From assembly GCA_028285755.1 (NCBI GenBank), contig JANQOQ010000008.1, positions 505,399 through 569,398 of the forward strand: a stretch of 64,000 nt of DNA, given 5' to 3'. The notes under the pieces are model-generated. The model ran no database searches. It was not told where the DNA came from and saw only the letters and a list, made by a program, of their open reading frames with translations. Shown in pieces: positions 47,427-55,905 of this stretch (position 1 is its first letter; the number at the start of each line of letters is the position of its first letter). Position numbers and translations under genes: made by a program. This DNA comes from Puniceicoccaceae bacterium. GTDB lineage: Bacteria; Verrucomicrobiota; Verrucomicrobiia; Opitutales; JAFGAQ01.

Positions 47427-48908
47427 TTAGCGCAAGTCATCCCACGGGATGTATTTGCTGGTGTTTTCGTGGGTGTAGGGTTCTGTGAGTGCGATCGGAT
47501 GGTCTTCTATCGTTTTGTTGCCATCCGCATCTTTACTTAGAGTGAAGCCATCATATTCATCTCCCAGAGGGTCGAACGCGGTGTAAGTCATCGTATCTTG
47601 GGTCACCTCAAACACTCCGAATATCGGCACGTTGTCTCCATGGCGATCGAGTTTGAAGTCACCGTCCTGCTCTTTTGAAAAGCGCTCCCAACCGTCCACC
47701 TTCGAGGCTCCACGTTTGGTAGAGGATGCGGTAATGAGAAATACGGTATCGACGGCATGTTTTTCTCCGACCGTATAGCGTGCGACACCATCACCATAAA
47801 CTCCGCGCTGGTAAGAATGCCGGTGGCCGGTTAGTACCAGGTCGATATCATTGCGCGCCATCACCTCCAGCAAAGTCATCCGCAGCTTCTTGTGGGCGGG
47901 GTGCTCGGTTCCCCCTATAAATGAAAACAGCGGGTGATGCATGGTTACGACCTTCCAGCGGGCATCGGTCTTGCTTAATTCTGATTCGAGCCACATCATC
48001 TGCTGATCAAAAGCCGTCGCATTCGAATCGATCACAAAGATATGTAGATCCTGATTATAGCGAATGTCATACACGGTTTCATGAAGCTCTTCTGGAAGCT
48101 CCTCAACAACAGGTAATGTGAATTGCGGCCGCCAGATGGGTGTCACGATTTTAGTGGCCGCAAAGAGTTTGGATTCCTGGCGGTTTAACGAAGGGTTGTC
48201 CGCTTTAGTCAAATTTACGTAATCATGGTTCCCGGCGACGGGTATGGAGGGAATGACTAAATGCATACGCCCCAGGGCTGCAAACCACTCGGCCCATTCC
48301 TTGTCATAGGTGGCAGTATTGACTAAATCACCTCCATGAATTGCGAAATCCGCATCAGCTGCAACCCTTGCGGCTGCATCGAAGGTGCGGGTCACATGAG
48401 AGCGGATACCCGTTTGTGCGTCCCCAAAGAATATGAACTTAGCTGGGCTTTCTTTGGAGGCGGTCTTAAGCTGTCGCCAGGGGCTCCATTTTCCCTGAGT
48501 ACCGCGCACACGATAGGCATATTGAGTATCAGGCTCGAGACCGCTAAAAGTCACTGAGTGGTAATGTACCGGAGGCAGGCCTTGATTTTCAATAATCTGG
48601 ATATCTTCATTGAGTCCAGGCATATGGTCGAGCTTAAGGTGGGTAGTCTCTCCACGCCGGGTAATTGCATTGATATCAAAACGGGCGGAGGGATCCGCCT
48701 TGACGATCTCAGCAATGGCAACACCTACACTGATATCCGTTCGCCAATTGACAGAGAATTCGGTAGCAGGGTCTCCCGAAAGGGTGGTGATGATGCGGTC
48801 TGGCCACTGGCTGGGTGCCTGCCAGGGCGGTTGCTCATGGTCACCGATATCATGGGCGAATAGTGCAGCGGTTAAGAAGCTAAAGAAAGATAGAAGGAGT
48901 AATTTCAT
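47427..48908 (-). CDS. Secreted purple-acid-phosphatase-like metallophosphoesterase, copy 2
   Basis: About 493 residues with a signal peptide (KLLLLSFFSFLTAALFA). An N-terminal fibronectin-III-like domain (TTLSGDPATEFSVNWRTD, VTFSGLEPDTQYAYRVRG) precedes the calcineurin-type domain. Metal ligands appear in FIFFGDAQTG, IHGGDLVN, PVAGNHDYVN, MHHPLFS and LTGHRHSYQRG. It should hydrolyse phosphate esters in the periplasm or outside the cell. The ATG at 48908, not the upstream in-frame start at 48944, begins the signal peptide. It follows a paralogue after 17 bases. Confidence 0.92.
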   Translation of the reverse strand: MKLLLLSFFSFLTAALFAHDIGDHEQPPWQAPSQWPDRIITTLSGDPATEFSVNWRTDISVGVAIAEIVKADPSARFDINAITRRGETTHLKLDHMPGLNEDIQIIENQGLPPVHYHSVTFSGLEPDTQYAYRVRGTQGKWSPWRQLKTASKESPAKFIFFGDAQTGIRSHVTRTFDAAARVAADADFAIHGGDLVNTATYDKEWAEWFAALGRMHLVIPSIPVAGNHDYVNLTKADNPSLNRQESKLFAATKIVTPIWRPQFTLPVVEELPEELHETVYDIRYNQDLHIFVIDSNATAFDQQMMWLESELSKTDARWKVVTMHHPLFSFIGGTEHPAHKKLRMTLLEVMARNDIDLVLTGHRHSYQRGVYGDGVARYTVGEKHAVDTVFLITASSTKRGASKVDGWERFSKEQDGDFKLDRHGDNVPIFGVFEVTQDTMTYTAFDPLGDEYDGFTLSKDADGNKTIEDHPIALTEPYTHENTSKYIPWDDLR

Positions 48909-48925
48909 TTTTTGAAAAAGGGTGA

Positions 48926-50404
48926 TTAGCGCATGTCCCACCATTCACGATACTTACCCGTATTTGAAAACAGACGGGTATCACCAAAGGCTGCCGCCCC
49001 GTTGGTAAGCTGCTTATTACCGGTTTCATCCTGGACTATCGTGAATTCATCGTAGAGCGTCCCCGTGGCATCCCGCGCTTCGTATTTCAGGATATCGCCA
49101 TCGATCTTAATCACTTGGAACATGGGCGTATTCAACCCGATACGCTCAAGTGCGATTTCCTTCATATCCGGCTTACGGTCTCCGGCAACCGCCGCGAGCT
49201 GTTCCTCGTTTGACAGTAGAGTGCTCTTGGCTCCCGATGCGGAGATTACGTATACTGTTTTTACATCGTAGGCTTCGCCTTCTGCGAGGCGCGAAGTCTG
49301 TTCAGTATCTACGTGTGCTGATGACCGGCCATAGGTGTGAATGTGTCCAGTTAATACCAAGTCAACTTCATGCTTGCTGACGATTGGTGCAATGGCCTTA
49401 CGGCGCACATCATCAATATCGCGGGTATCCCAGGCCTTGGGAGTGAAGAATGGGTGGTGCATGGTGACTACGGTCCACTTGGCATCCGTTTCACTGAGGC
49501 CTTTGTCCAGCCACTTGGCCTGATCCTCAAATTCAAAGCGCGCGGAATCGACTACGAACACATGCAAGTCTTCATTGTAACGAATATCGTAGGCATTTTC
49601 ATGGAGCGTTTTCGGCAAATCCTCTTCAACGGGTAACGTAAACTGCGGTTCCCACATAGTCGTTCGGCTGCGCACCGTGGGGCCATCGGGACCGTCTGTC
49701 CAAACACGCATGTTTTCGTGGTTGCCGGGAACGGGTATGACCGGAGTTTGCACATGGATGAAGCCACCTGCGTCAAACCACTCGGCCCAGTTGTAGTCAC
49801 TGTCCGCTTTCGCCACCAGATCACCCGCATGCAGGAAAAAATTAGCAGTGGGCACCTTTTGGTTGGCCATACGGATCACGCGCGACCAATTGGGCCGCAC
49901 CCCGTTTTGCGAATCGCCAAAATACACGAACTGCACCGGTCCATTTTTTGCGGCCGTTTGGACTTGGAACCATTCACTCCATTTACCGCGGGCACCTTGT
50001 ACGCGAAAGGCATAAAGTGTATCCGGCTCCAGATCTTCAAATACGATGGAATGGTAATGCACAGGACCAATTCCAATATTATAAAGGGAGTGCCGTTCAC
50101 CGTCTTCAGTCACCATGTGTTCGAGATCTACGTGCTCGGTTTTTGCCCGGTAGACTTGCCCCTGAATGTCGAAGCGCGCATCAGCGGTTGCCAAGGCAAT
50201 TTCGGCAATTGTGCGCCCCACGGAGGAGTCCGTCCGCCAGGTTACTGAAATGGTCGTTGCGGGATCGTCGGAAAAAGTGGTGATGATGCGGTCTGGCCAG
50301 CCGGTTGCTTTTTGCCAATGGGGTATCTGATCGGTATGATCTGGGTGCGAAAAGAGGCTAAGAACCAGAAGAAAGGATACGAGGAAAAAGGTTAATGGTT
50401 TCAT
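48926..50404 (-). CDS. Secreted purple-acid-phosphatase-like metallophosphoesterase, copy 1
   Basis: About 492 residues, a paralogue of the next gene with the same plan: signal peptide (KPLTFFLVSFLLVLSLFS), fibronectin-III-like domain (TTFSDDPATTISVTWRTD) and metallophosphoesterase domain with VYFGDSQNG, LHAGDLVAKA, PVPGNHENMR, MHHPFFT and LTGHIHTYGRS. The ATG at 50404 is chosen because it opens the signal peptide. A terminator-type hairpin ends 17 bases before this ATG, leaving little space for a promoter between, so expression may depend on read-through from the TonB receptor transcript. Confidence 0.92.
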   Translation of the reverse strand: MKPLTFFLVSFLLVLSLFSHPDHTDQIPHWQKATGWPDRIITTFSDDPATTISVTWRTDSSVGRTIAEIALATADARFDIQGQVYRAKTEHVDLEHMVTEDGERHSLYNIGIGPVHYHSIVFEDLEPDTLYAFRVQGARGKWSEWFQVQTAAKNGPVQFVYFGDSQNGVRPNWSRVIRMANQKVPTANFFLHAGDLVAKADSDYNWAEWFDAGGFIHVQTPVIPVPGNHENMRVWTDGPDGPTVRSRTTMWEPQFTLPVEEDLPKTLHENAYDIRYNEDLHVFVVDSARFEFEDQAKWLDKGLSETDAKWTVVTMHHPFFTPKAWDTRDIDDVRRKAIAPIVSKHEVDLVLTGHIHTYGRSSAHVDTEQTSRLAEGEAYDVKTVYVISASGAKSTLLSNEEQLAAVAGDRKPDMKEIALERIGLNTPMFQVIKIDGDILKYEARDATGTLYDEFTIVQDETGNKQLTNGAAAFGDTRLFSNTGKYREWWDMR

Positions 50405-50421
50405 AATTTTAGGTTTATAGA

Positions 50422-50452
50422 AAAAGAAAGCCGCTTCCCGAAGGAAGCGGCT
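50422..50452 (-). terminator. Strong hairpin with T-run between TonB receptor and phosphatases
   Basis: On the minus strand a 10-bp stem AGCCGCTTCC/GGAAGCGGCT with a TTCG tetraloop is followed by TTCTTTTTC. This has the form of an intrinsic terminator. It lies downstream of the TonB receptor and its MITE-like element, and just 17 bp upstream of the first phosphatase ATG. It can act as a terminator or attenuator for the phosphatase genes. Confidence 0.8.
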
Positions 50453-50459
50453 CAAATAC

Positions 50460-50728
50460 TAGGGAGTGTTAATGATTTATTAGAGAGAATGATCGAGAAA
50501 GGCAAAAAAGCAGTGCATGGCGCTTGCAGACTCATGGACAAGCGTCCTTGTGCCTGCAAGAAACGCGGCAACCTTTTTTGCCAGCTCGACCTCCTGAAGG
50601 CGGGATAATGCGCTTCAATAGTAGCGTTAGAGCCAAATAGCAGGGTTTTAACCCAATTATTTGACTCCGCCTTGCTCTTGAAACGCATTATGTCCGTCAT
50701 TCCACTAAGAAATCATTAACACTCCCTA
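50460..50728. mobile_element. MITE-like element (269 bp) with terminal inverted repeats
   Basis: Both ends begin with TAGGGAGTGTTAATGATTT when read inwards, and the match continues one base off for four more (23 of 24 positions). The outer TA on both sides could be a TA target duplication, as in Tc1/mariner-IS630 type elements. No transposase is encoded; an 82-residue ORF on the minus strand inside it (to 50700) has no recognisable similarity and overlaps the hairpin. The element is inserted 9 bp after the TonB receptor stop codon. Confidence 0.7.
50501..50582. repeat. Long imperfect palindrome inside the MITE-like element
   Basis: Three inverted pairs share one centre at 50541/50542: GGCAAAAAAG/CTTTTTTGCC, CTTGCAG/CTGCAAG and GGAC/GTCC. 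Together they form an 82-bp imperfect palindrome that could fold into a long hairpin in RNA or single-stranded DNA. Confidence 0.7.
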
Positions 50729-50736
50729 ACTCTATC

Positions 50737-53388
50737 TTAGAAAATCCAGGCTACGCTGAGTGAGTAGATAATGCCCTCAAACTCGAGGTCCTCGAGGCGT
50801 TGGGTAGTATCATAATAAAGGTAACGCTGCTCTTCAGTGATGTTCAGCACATCCAGAGAAAGACGCAGGCCAGACTCAAAACGATAGCGTAGAGCCCAGT
50901 CGAGACGTCCCTGTGCTTCACCAAAGACGAGATTATTCTCATCACTTGTACGAGAAGGCTCTATGAGGTAATCGTCACGATAGTTATAGGCCAGACGGGT
51001 TGAAAATCCTCCATCTTCATAATAAAGAATGATATTGTAAGTATTCTCAGACGCTCCGGGGAATGGAATGGTCACCCCATTCAAATCAGTGGTTTCACTA
51101 TCGGTGTAAGTGTAGTTTACCAAGCCACCAAAGTTAGCAAGTCGTCCGGGCAGGAACGTGAATGGAGACTGTAAGCTCAATTCAAATCCGGATATCTCCG
51201 CATTACCTCCGTTTGCAAATGACTCGGTTACTAACTCTGAGGGATCAACTCCGGGAACATCAAAAGGGAGTGGTTCATTAATCAATGATGGGAAGACGAA
51301 GGATTCTACATCCTTGTAGAAGAAGGTTGTAGAGAATAGGCCTTCCTGATTTTCACCGAAGTAATACTCAATACCCAAGTCATATTGCCATGCCAGGTAT
51401 GGGTCTAAATTCGGGTTGCCTCGTTCAACATCCGTATCGTCTACGCTGATTGCTGGGTTGAGCTCCTCTGGCTCTGGGCGTGACAATGCACGGGTAATTG
51501 CACCCCGGATTTGAAAATTGGAGTCGTTGGGTGCTACCACTAGATTGAATGCCGGTAACACTTCAGTGTAATCCTGCTCAAGATCTACAAAACCATCACC
51601 TCCTACAGGATCACCATTGATGGTTGAAAAGCCTGAACCTTCGAGCTGCGTATTTACGACACGGACTCCAAAGTTGCCTCGTGCACTCGCCTCTCCAATG
51701 TCGGTTTCGAAGTTCCCCATAATGTATGCAGCAAGGGTATCTTCGGTGATGTCATACAGATTACCATCGTTGAACGTGAAAGGAGTTGAAGATGGGTATT
51801 GTCCATAAAGGATAACAGGATTCGATTCCGGGAAAACATTAGGGAACCCTTCGCCGCCTTGTCCATGACCAAAGTCACCATTTAATACATATGGTGGATT
51901 ACCATCCGCAAACGTCACAGGATCACCATTGGCCTTTTCAGGATCTCCGTTGTTCACGTTGCCCTGTCTGCGGGTGATTTCGTAACTCGAGAAACGCAAA
52001 CCGGTTTGAAAGGATGTAAAGAAATCCATCTCAACAATGCGCTCTAGATCGAATTCAAGATCTGAATCTTCTGTGCTTATAATACGGCGCTGAAAGCGTA
52101 GATTATCGGAATTGATTTCTGAGGGTTGCAGGCTCATGGAATCCGCAACAATGATTGGGTGACGCGCACTGTTGCGAATGTCATAGCTTACGTTTTCGCG
52201 ATTGAACCTACGGTCTACCCGGGTTTCCTCGAAGTCTTCTTCGCTGGAAGCAAAACTGGCTTCCAAACGGGCATTCCAGTAATCACCTTCCCACTTCAAG
52301 CCACCGGTGATACCTTCGGTTGAAATATCAGCAATACGGTTAAAGGAGCGGTAGTCGGTCCTTACACGGGAGAATTCACCCGATGTTAATGTGCCGGTCG
52401 ACGCGTCCACAGTACCTGTTATGAGTCTGCCACGGCTGAATTGCGATTGGATGCGTGAGCGGTCTTCATTACGCTCTTCAATGGTATAGAGACCATTCAA
52501 ATAGAGCTCCAGATTATCGTTTACTTGAAACTGTAATTTTGCGTTCAAGTTCAAGCGAGGAGCTTCACCTGCACGGGACTCGTAGCGCAAACGTCCCGGA
52601 TAACGTGCTCCATCCAAAGCCGGATCATTGGAGCTTACTTCTATCCATGATTGATTACTTTGGATTTTGTCGATCCGACGATCACGATCTTCCCAGGTAC
52701 CTGAAACCAAAATACCCAAGCGGTTTTCCATAAAAGTATTGGTCCAGAATGCACTGTAACCGATTTCTGCATCATCCCGTAGATCCGCATCAGTGTAAGA
52801 AGCATCCATACCCCAGCTGAGCTCACCAATATCAAGGGGATCTGGAGTTTTTAAACGTACGATACCCCCGATGCCTCCTTCTATATCTGCGGCAGTGGGC
52901 GATTTGATAACCTCTATTGAGCTATAAAGATCGGATGAAAAAGTGGATAGCACGCTCGAACGACCCGGGTTTGCCTGGTCGGATGTTACGGTAGTCGTGC
53001 GACCGTCAATTTCCACACGGGTAAAATTCGGAGAAAGTCCACGAACAGTTATACTCTCACCTTCACCATTTACACGGGTGAGAGACACACCGGAAAGGCG
53101 TTGAATCGCTTCAGCAATATTTTGGTCTGGGAATTGACCCACCTCTTCGGAGTTAATCGAGTCAACCACCTGGTTCGCACGGCGCTTTTGCTCAAGCGAG
53201 TCTGCCAGAGAGCTACGGAAGCCTTTGACTTCAAAAGCATCGAGCACGATTACGTCTTCATCGTCCAGGGCGCTTTGTGCGGTTGCTGAATTAACAGCGA
53301 GTGATAGACCTAGAATGGATAAGCCGGTGCAATACCGGAAGTTGTGTACAACTGAAGAAAGCTGTCGCAGTACGTTTACAGGTTTCAT
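50737..53388 (-). CDS. TonB-dependent outer-membrane receptor
   Basis: An 883-residue receptor with signal peptide (about 1-37, ending NSATAQ). A plug domain (about 60-180) contains QFPDQNIAEAIQRLSGVSL and VRGLSPNFTRVEIDGRT. The barrel has many amphipathic strands and ends in SLSVAWIF with a C-terminal Phe. The plug resembles the Caulobacter-type group (TIGR01782), linked to uptake of oligosaccharides or other organic substrates. Its neighbours downstream are two secreted phosphatases, and a divergent two-component system lies upstream. The substrate may be a phosphorylated or phosphate-linked nutrient, but this is inference. Confidence 0.94.
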   Translation of the reverse strand: MKPVNVLRQLSSVVHNFRYCTGLSILGLSLAVNSATAQSALDDEDVIVLDAFEVKGFRSSLADSLEQKRRANQVVDSINSEEVGQFPDQNIAEAIQRLSGVSLTRVNGEGESITVRGLSPNFTRVEIDGRTTTVTSDQANPGRSSVLSTFSSDLYSSIEVIKSPTAADIEGGIGGIVRLKTPDPLDIGELSWGMDASYTDADLRDDAEIGYSAFWTNTFMENRLGILVSGTWEDRDRRIDKIQSNQSWIEVSSNDPALDGARYPGRLRYESRAGEAPRLNLNAKLQFQVNDNLELYLNGLYTIEERNEDRSRIQSQFSRGRLITGTVDASTGTLTSGEFSRVRTDYRSFNRIADISTEGITGGLKWEGDYWNARLEASFASSEEDFEETRVDRRFNRENVSYDIRNSARHPIIVADSMSLQPSEINSDNLRFQRRIISTEDSDLEFDLERIVEMDFFTSFQTGLRFSSYEITRRQGNVNNGDPEKANGDPVTFADGNPPYVLNGDFGHGQGGEGFPNVFPESNPVILYGQYPSSTPFTFNDGNLYDITEDTLAAYIMGNFETDIGEASARGNFGVRVVNTQLEGSGFSTINGDPVGGDGFVDLEQDYTEVLPAFNLVVAPNDSNFQIRGAITRALSRPEPEELNPAISVDDTDVERGNPNLDPYLAWQYDLGIEYYFGENQEGLFSTTFFYKDVESFVFPSLINEPLPFDVPGVDPSELVTESFANGGNAEISGFELSLQSPFTFLPGRLANFGGLVNYTYTDSETTDLNGVTIPFPGASENTYNIILYYEDGGFSTRLAYNYRDDYLIEPSRTSDENNLVFGEAQGRLDWALRYRFESGLRLSLDVLNITEEQRYLYYDTTQRLEDLEFEGIIYSLSVAWIF

Positions 53389-53558
53389 AGTAGTTAGATT
53401 ATGGTGTTAGTAAAGCAGTTAGGGAGTTAGTATTAGTGATAAGTCTGTCTTTTTGCTAATTTAGCGTAGGATTCCGATCAACGGGAATACAATTAATTTT
53501 CTTTAATGTTACAGCATTTTAATGAAGCTTTTCGGGGTTGTCTTGGCAGCGTATTTCA

Positions 53559-53578
53559 GTATTAAATGTTTTTAATAC
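53559..53578. promoter_or_regulatory. Inverted repeat upstream of the two-component system
   Basis: GTATTAAA and TTTAATAC form a perfect 8-bp inverted repeat with a TGTT spacer. It lies 38 bp upstream of the response-regulator ATG and about 170 bp from the divergent TonB receptor start. It could be an operator for the intergenic region; OmpR-type regulators more often use direct repeats, so the binder is uncertain. Confidence 0.35.
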
Positions 53579-53616
53579 TCGTAGGCTAGTAATCCCCGCA
53601 GAACCATGGTTAGCAG

Positions 53617-54300
53617 ATGAATATGAAAATCCTTATCATTGAGGATGAGTATAAACTCCGCAACCTCATCAATTCTACCCTTACGCGTGAAGGCCATGAT
53701 GTCGACACAGCGGCAGGGGGTGAAGAGGGCTTCGAGCTGGCGCTAAACAATGCCTACGACTTAATCATGCTCGACTGGATGTTGCCGAAAAAAGACGGGC
53801 TCTCTATATTGGAGGATTTACGGGACCGGGGTATCTCTACTTTAGTCATGATGATAACGGCCAAGTCGGATTTAGATGACAAGCTCGCAGGGCTGGATAT
53901 GGGTGCGGATGATTATCTTATAAAGCCCTTTCATGTGGACGAGCTCGTCGCGCGGGTGAAAGCGATGGCCCGCAGATTGAATCTGGAGGCCACCCACCTG
54001 CGACATGTGGGTAATTTGGAGATCAACCTGATAAAACACCATGTGCAGGCAAATGGTAATCCATTGGAAGTAACCGGGCGGGATTTTCATCTGCTTGAGC
54101 TGCTAAGCCGCGCCCCCGGGCAAATCTTTACGCGCACTCAGATCTTAAGCCACGTATGGCAGATAAGCTATGATCCGCAAACGAATGTTGTGGACGTGTA
54201 CGTAAATCGCCTGCGCAAAAAGTTGGCAGAGTTTGAGGGATCACCCCTTATTGAAAATGTACGTGGCGTTGGGTATCGCCTGAAACCGATGGAGCCATGA
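53617..54300 (+). CDS. OmpR-family response regulator
   Basis: A 227-residue two-component regulator. The receiver domain has KILIIEDEYKLRNL, the phospho-acceptor Asp53 in LIMLDWMLPKKDG, a Thr/Ala in MMITAKS and the Lys in DYLIKPFHVDELVARVKAM. The winged-helix DNA-binding domain ends VDVYVNRLRKKLAEFEG and VRGVGYRLK. The subtype resembles CusR/QseB/TctD. It overlaps the sensor kinase by four bases (ATGA) and is divergent from the TonB receptor, which it probably controls. A second in-frame ATG lies two codons later. Confidence 0.95.
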   Translation: MNMKILIIEDEYKLRNLINSTLTREGHDVDTAAGGEEGFELALNNAYDLIMLDWMLPKKDGLSILEDLRDRGISTLVMMITAKSDLDDKLAGLDMGADDYLIKPFHVDELVARVKAMARRLNLEATHLRHVGNLEINLIKHHVQANGNPLEVTGRDFHLLELLSRAPGQIFTRTQILSHVWQISYDPQTNVVDVYVNRLRKKLAEFEGSPLIENVRGVGYRLKPMEP

Positions 54301-55808
54301 GATGGTTCCAATGGTATCGTTCGTTACGGCTCCGGGTAGCGCTCATATTGGGTTTGGGCCTGGCATACGTGCCGTATTTGGCGAATCAGCGGACTATTGA
54401 CCAATTTAGCACAATCAAGGCGCGGCAGTTTCATGCGGATTGTATGCTCGCCGCATACGAAGTGCTCTATTTTTTGAGGGATATTGGCTATGTTAGTTTT
54501 GATAACGAGCCTGTAGACCTCAACGAAAAGCCTATTTGGGAAAGTCTTTATGGGCCGGATGAAATGGATATGATTACTGACTTATTAGCGCGTGATCGAT
54601 TCCAGAGCCATATCGGTTGGGCACTCTTCAATAAGGATCAACAGTTCAGGGTGGGGAGTGAGCAATTGCCTTTGGCGATAAAGGAACGGAGTGAGATCTG
54701 GAACGATCTTGATAGCCAAATTGGAGTATTTACTCCCTCTGATGAGATTCCCCTTCCGGATAGTGGCTATTTCCTGATAGACGTTATTTTAAAGGATAAC
54801 GGATTAGCCGAGTTACCATTGGTTTACCTTTCAATACCTGAGGGCTATATCGTGGTATGGTATCGCATGGATACAATTGAGACTCGTATTCAGCGTAAAT
54901 GGTCATTGGCTGTTCGTGAAATTACCCAATATGGATTGCTCACTGCTGTGATTACTTGGTTGGTAATCACGCTTGCATTGTCACCGATACGACGCATTGC
55001 ACGACTCTCACGTGAGCTTTCAGCATCCAAGCTCGATACCCGCATACCGCTTAAGCATGAACCTGCCGAGTTTGATGAGCTGATTATTGTATTAAATGAG
55101 ATGTTGGACCGTTTAAGGGAAAACTTCACCCGAGTCTCCCAATTCAGTGAAAATGCATCGCATGAACTGAAAACTCCGCTGACGGTCCTGCAGGCACAGC
55201 TGGAAGTCTATTTGAATCAGGCAGAAGATGGCTCGGATGAGCAGGTCCGGATAATCGAACTGCTGGAGGAAGTGCAAAAACTGATCCAGATCACAGAAAC
55301 ACTGTTGCTATTATCCAAGTCGGACCGGAAGGCGTTATTAACCACGCGTGAAAGATTTAACCTCAGCGATACCGCACACTCAGTTTATGATCTCATCACG
55401 CATCTCGATCAGAGTCTAACGTACGAAGAGTCAATCGATCCGGAAGTGATTATTGAGGGAGATCCCCAACTGATTCATCAGTTGGTAATGAATCTCGCGA
55501 CGAATGCCGTACGCTACAATCGCAAAGGCGGGCGTGTAGTGATCTCTCTCAAGAAGCAGGATGCAGGTGCATTAATTGAAGTCACCAATTCAGGGAAAGC
55601 GATTCCTGCAGATAAAGTGAAACGCATTTTTGATCGATTTTACCGGGTAGACTCAGGTCGTAGCCGTGAGGCAGGAGGCCATGGCCTCGGGCTCAATTTG
55701 GCGATGGAGATTGCCCGCGCTCACGGGGGTAAATTGAGTTTGAGTAATAACCAAAAAGATGATATTCGATTTTCAGTTGTTTTGCCTGAACAGGTAGCTC
55801 GCACATGA
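54297..55808 (+). CDS. Sensor histidine kinase
   Basis: A 503-residue membrane kinase. A first hydrophobic segment (about 12-30) and a second (about 208-232) enclose a periplasmic sensor domain of about 175 residues with no recognised fold. A HAMP linker (RRIARLSRELSASKLDTRI) follows. The dimerisation domain has the phospho-acceptor His289 in ENASHELKTPLTVLQAQLE. The ATPase domain shows the N box NLATNAVRYNRKGG and the G box GGHGLGLNLAMEIARAHGG. It works with the response regulator encoded just upstream. The signal is unknown. Confidence 0.95.
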   Translation: MRWFQWYRSLRLRVALILGLGLAYVPYLANQRTIDQFSTIKARQFHADCMLAAYEVLYFLRDIGYVSFDNEPVDLNEKPIWESLYGPDEMDMITDLLARDRFQSHIGWALFNKDQQFRVGSEQLPLAIKERSEIWNDLDSQIGVFTPSDEIPLPDSGYFLIDVILKDNGLAELPLVYLSIPEGYIVVWYRMDTIETRIQRKWSLAVREITQYGLLTAVITWLVITLALSPIRRIARLSRELSASKLDTRIPLKHEPAEFDELIIVLNEMLDRLRENFTRVSQFSENASHELKTPLTVLQAQLEVYLNQAEDGSDEQVRIIELLEEVQKLIQITETLLLLSKSDRKALLTTRERFNLSDTAHSVYDLITHLDQSLTYEESIDPEVIIEGDPQLIHQLVMNLATNAVRYNRKGGRVVISLKKQDAGALIEVTNSGKAIPADKVKRIFDRFYRVDSGRSREAGGHGLGLNLAMEIARAHGGKLSLSNNQKDDIRFSVVLPEQVART

Positions 55809-55905
55809 TTTAAAGCGATTGCTCTCGAGTCGGTTTAACTGTAAATCTGAAACGTTACTTGTTTTTCCAGAATCACTGAATAATTTAGCCGCGTTTATAA
55901 AAATT

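Noticed and set aside
50452-50700. An 82-codon ORF inside the MITE-like element
   Set aside because: It spans the terminal repeat and central palindrome and shows no transposase motif; treated as non-coding or a remnant.
50460-50728. Possible integron attC site, suggested by GTTAATG/CATTAAC at the ends
   Set aside because: The repeats do not fit the RYYYAAC/GTTRRRY core consensus and there is no integrase or gene cassette.
53420-53440. A TAGGGAGTTAG stretch upstream of the TonB receptor, similar to the MITE terminal repeat
   Set aside because: Similarity ends after about eight bases; no matching inverted partner, so it is probably chance.
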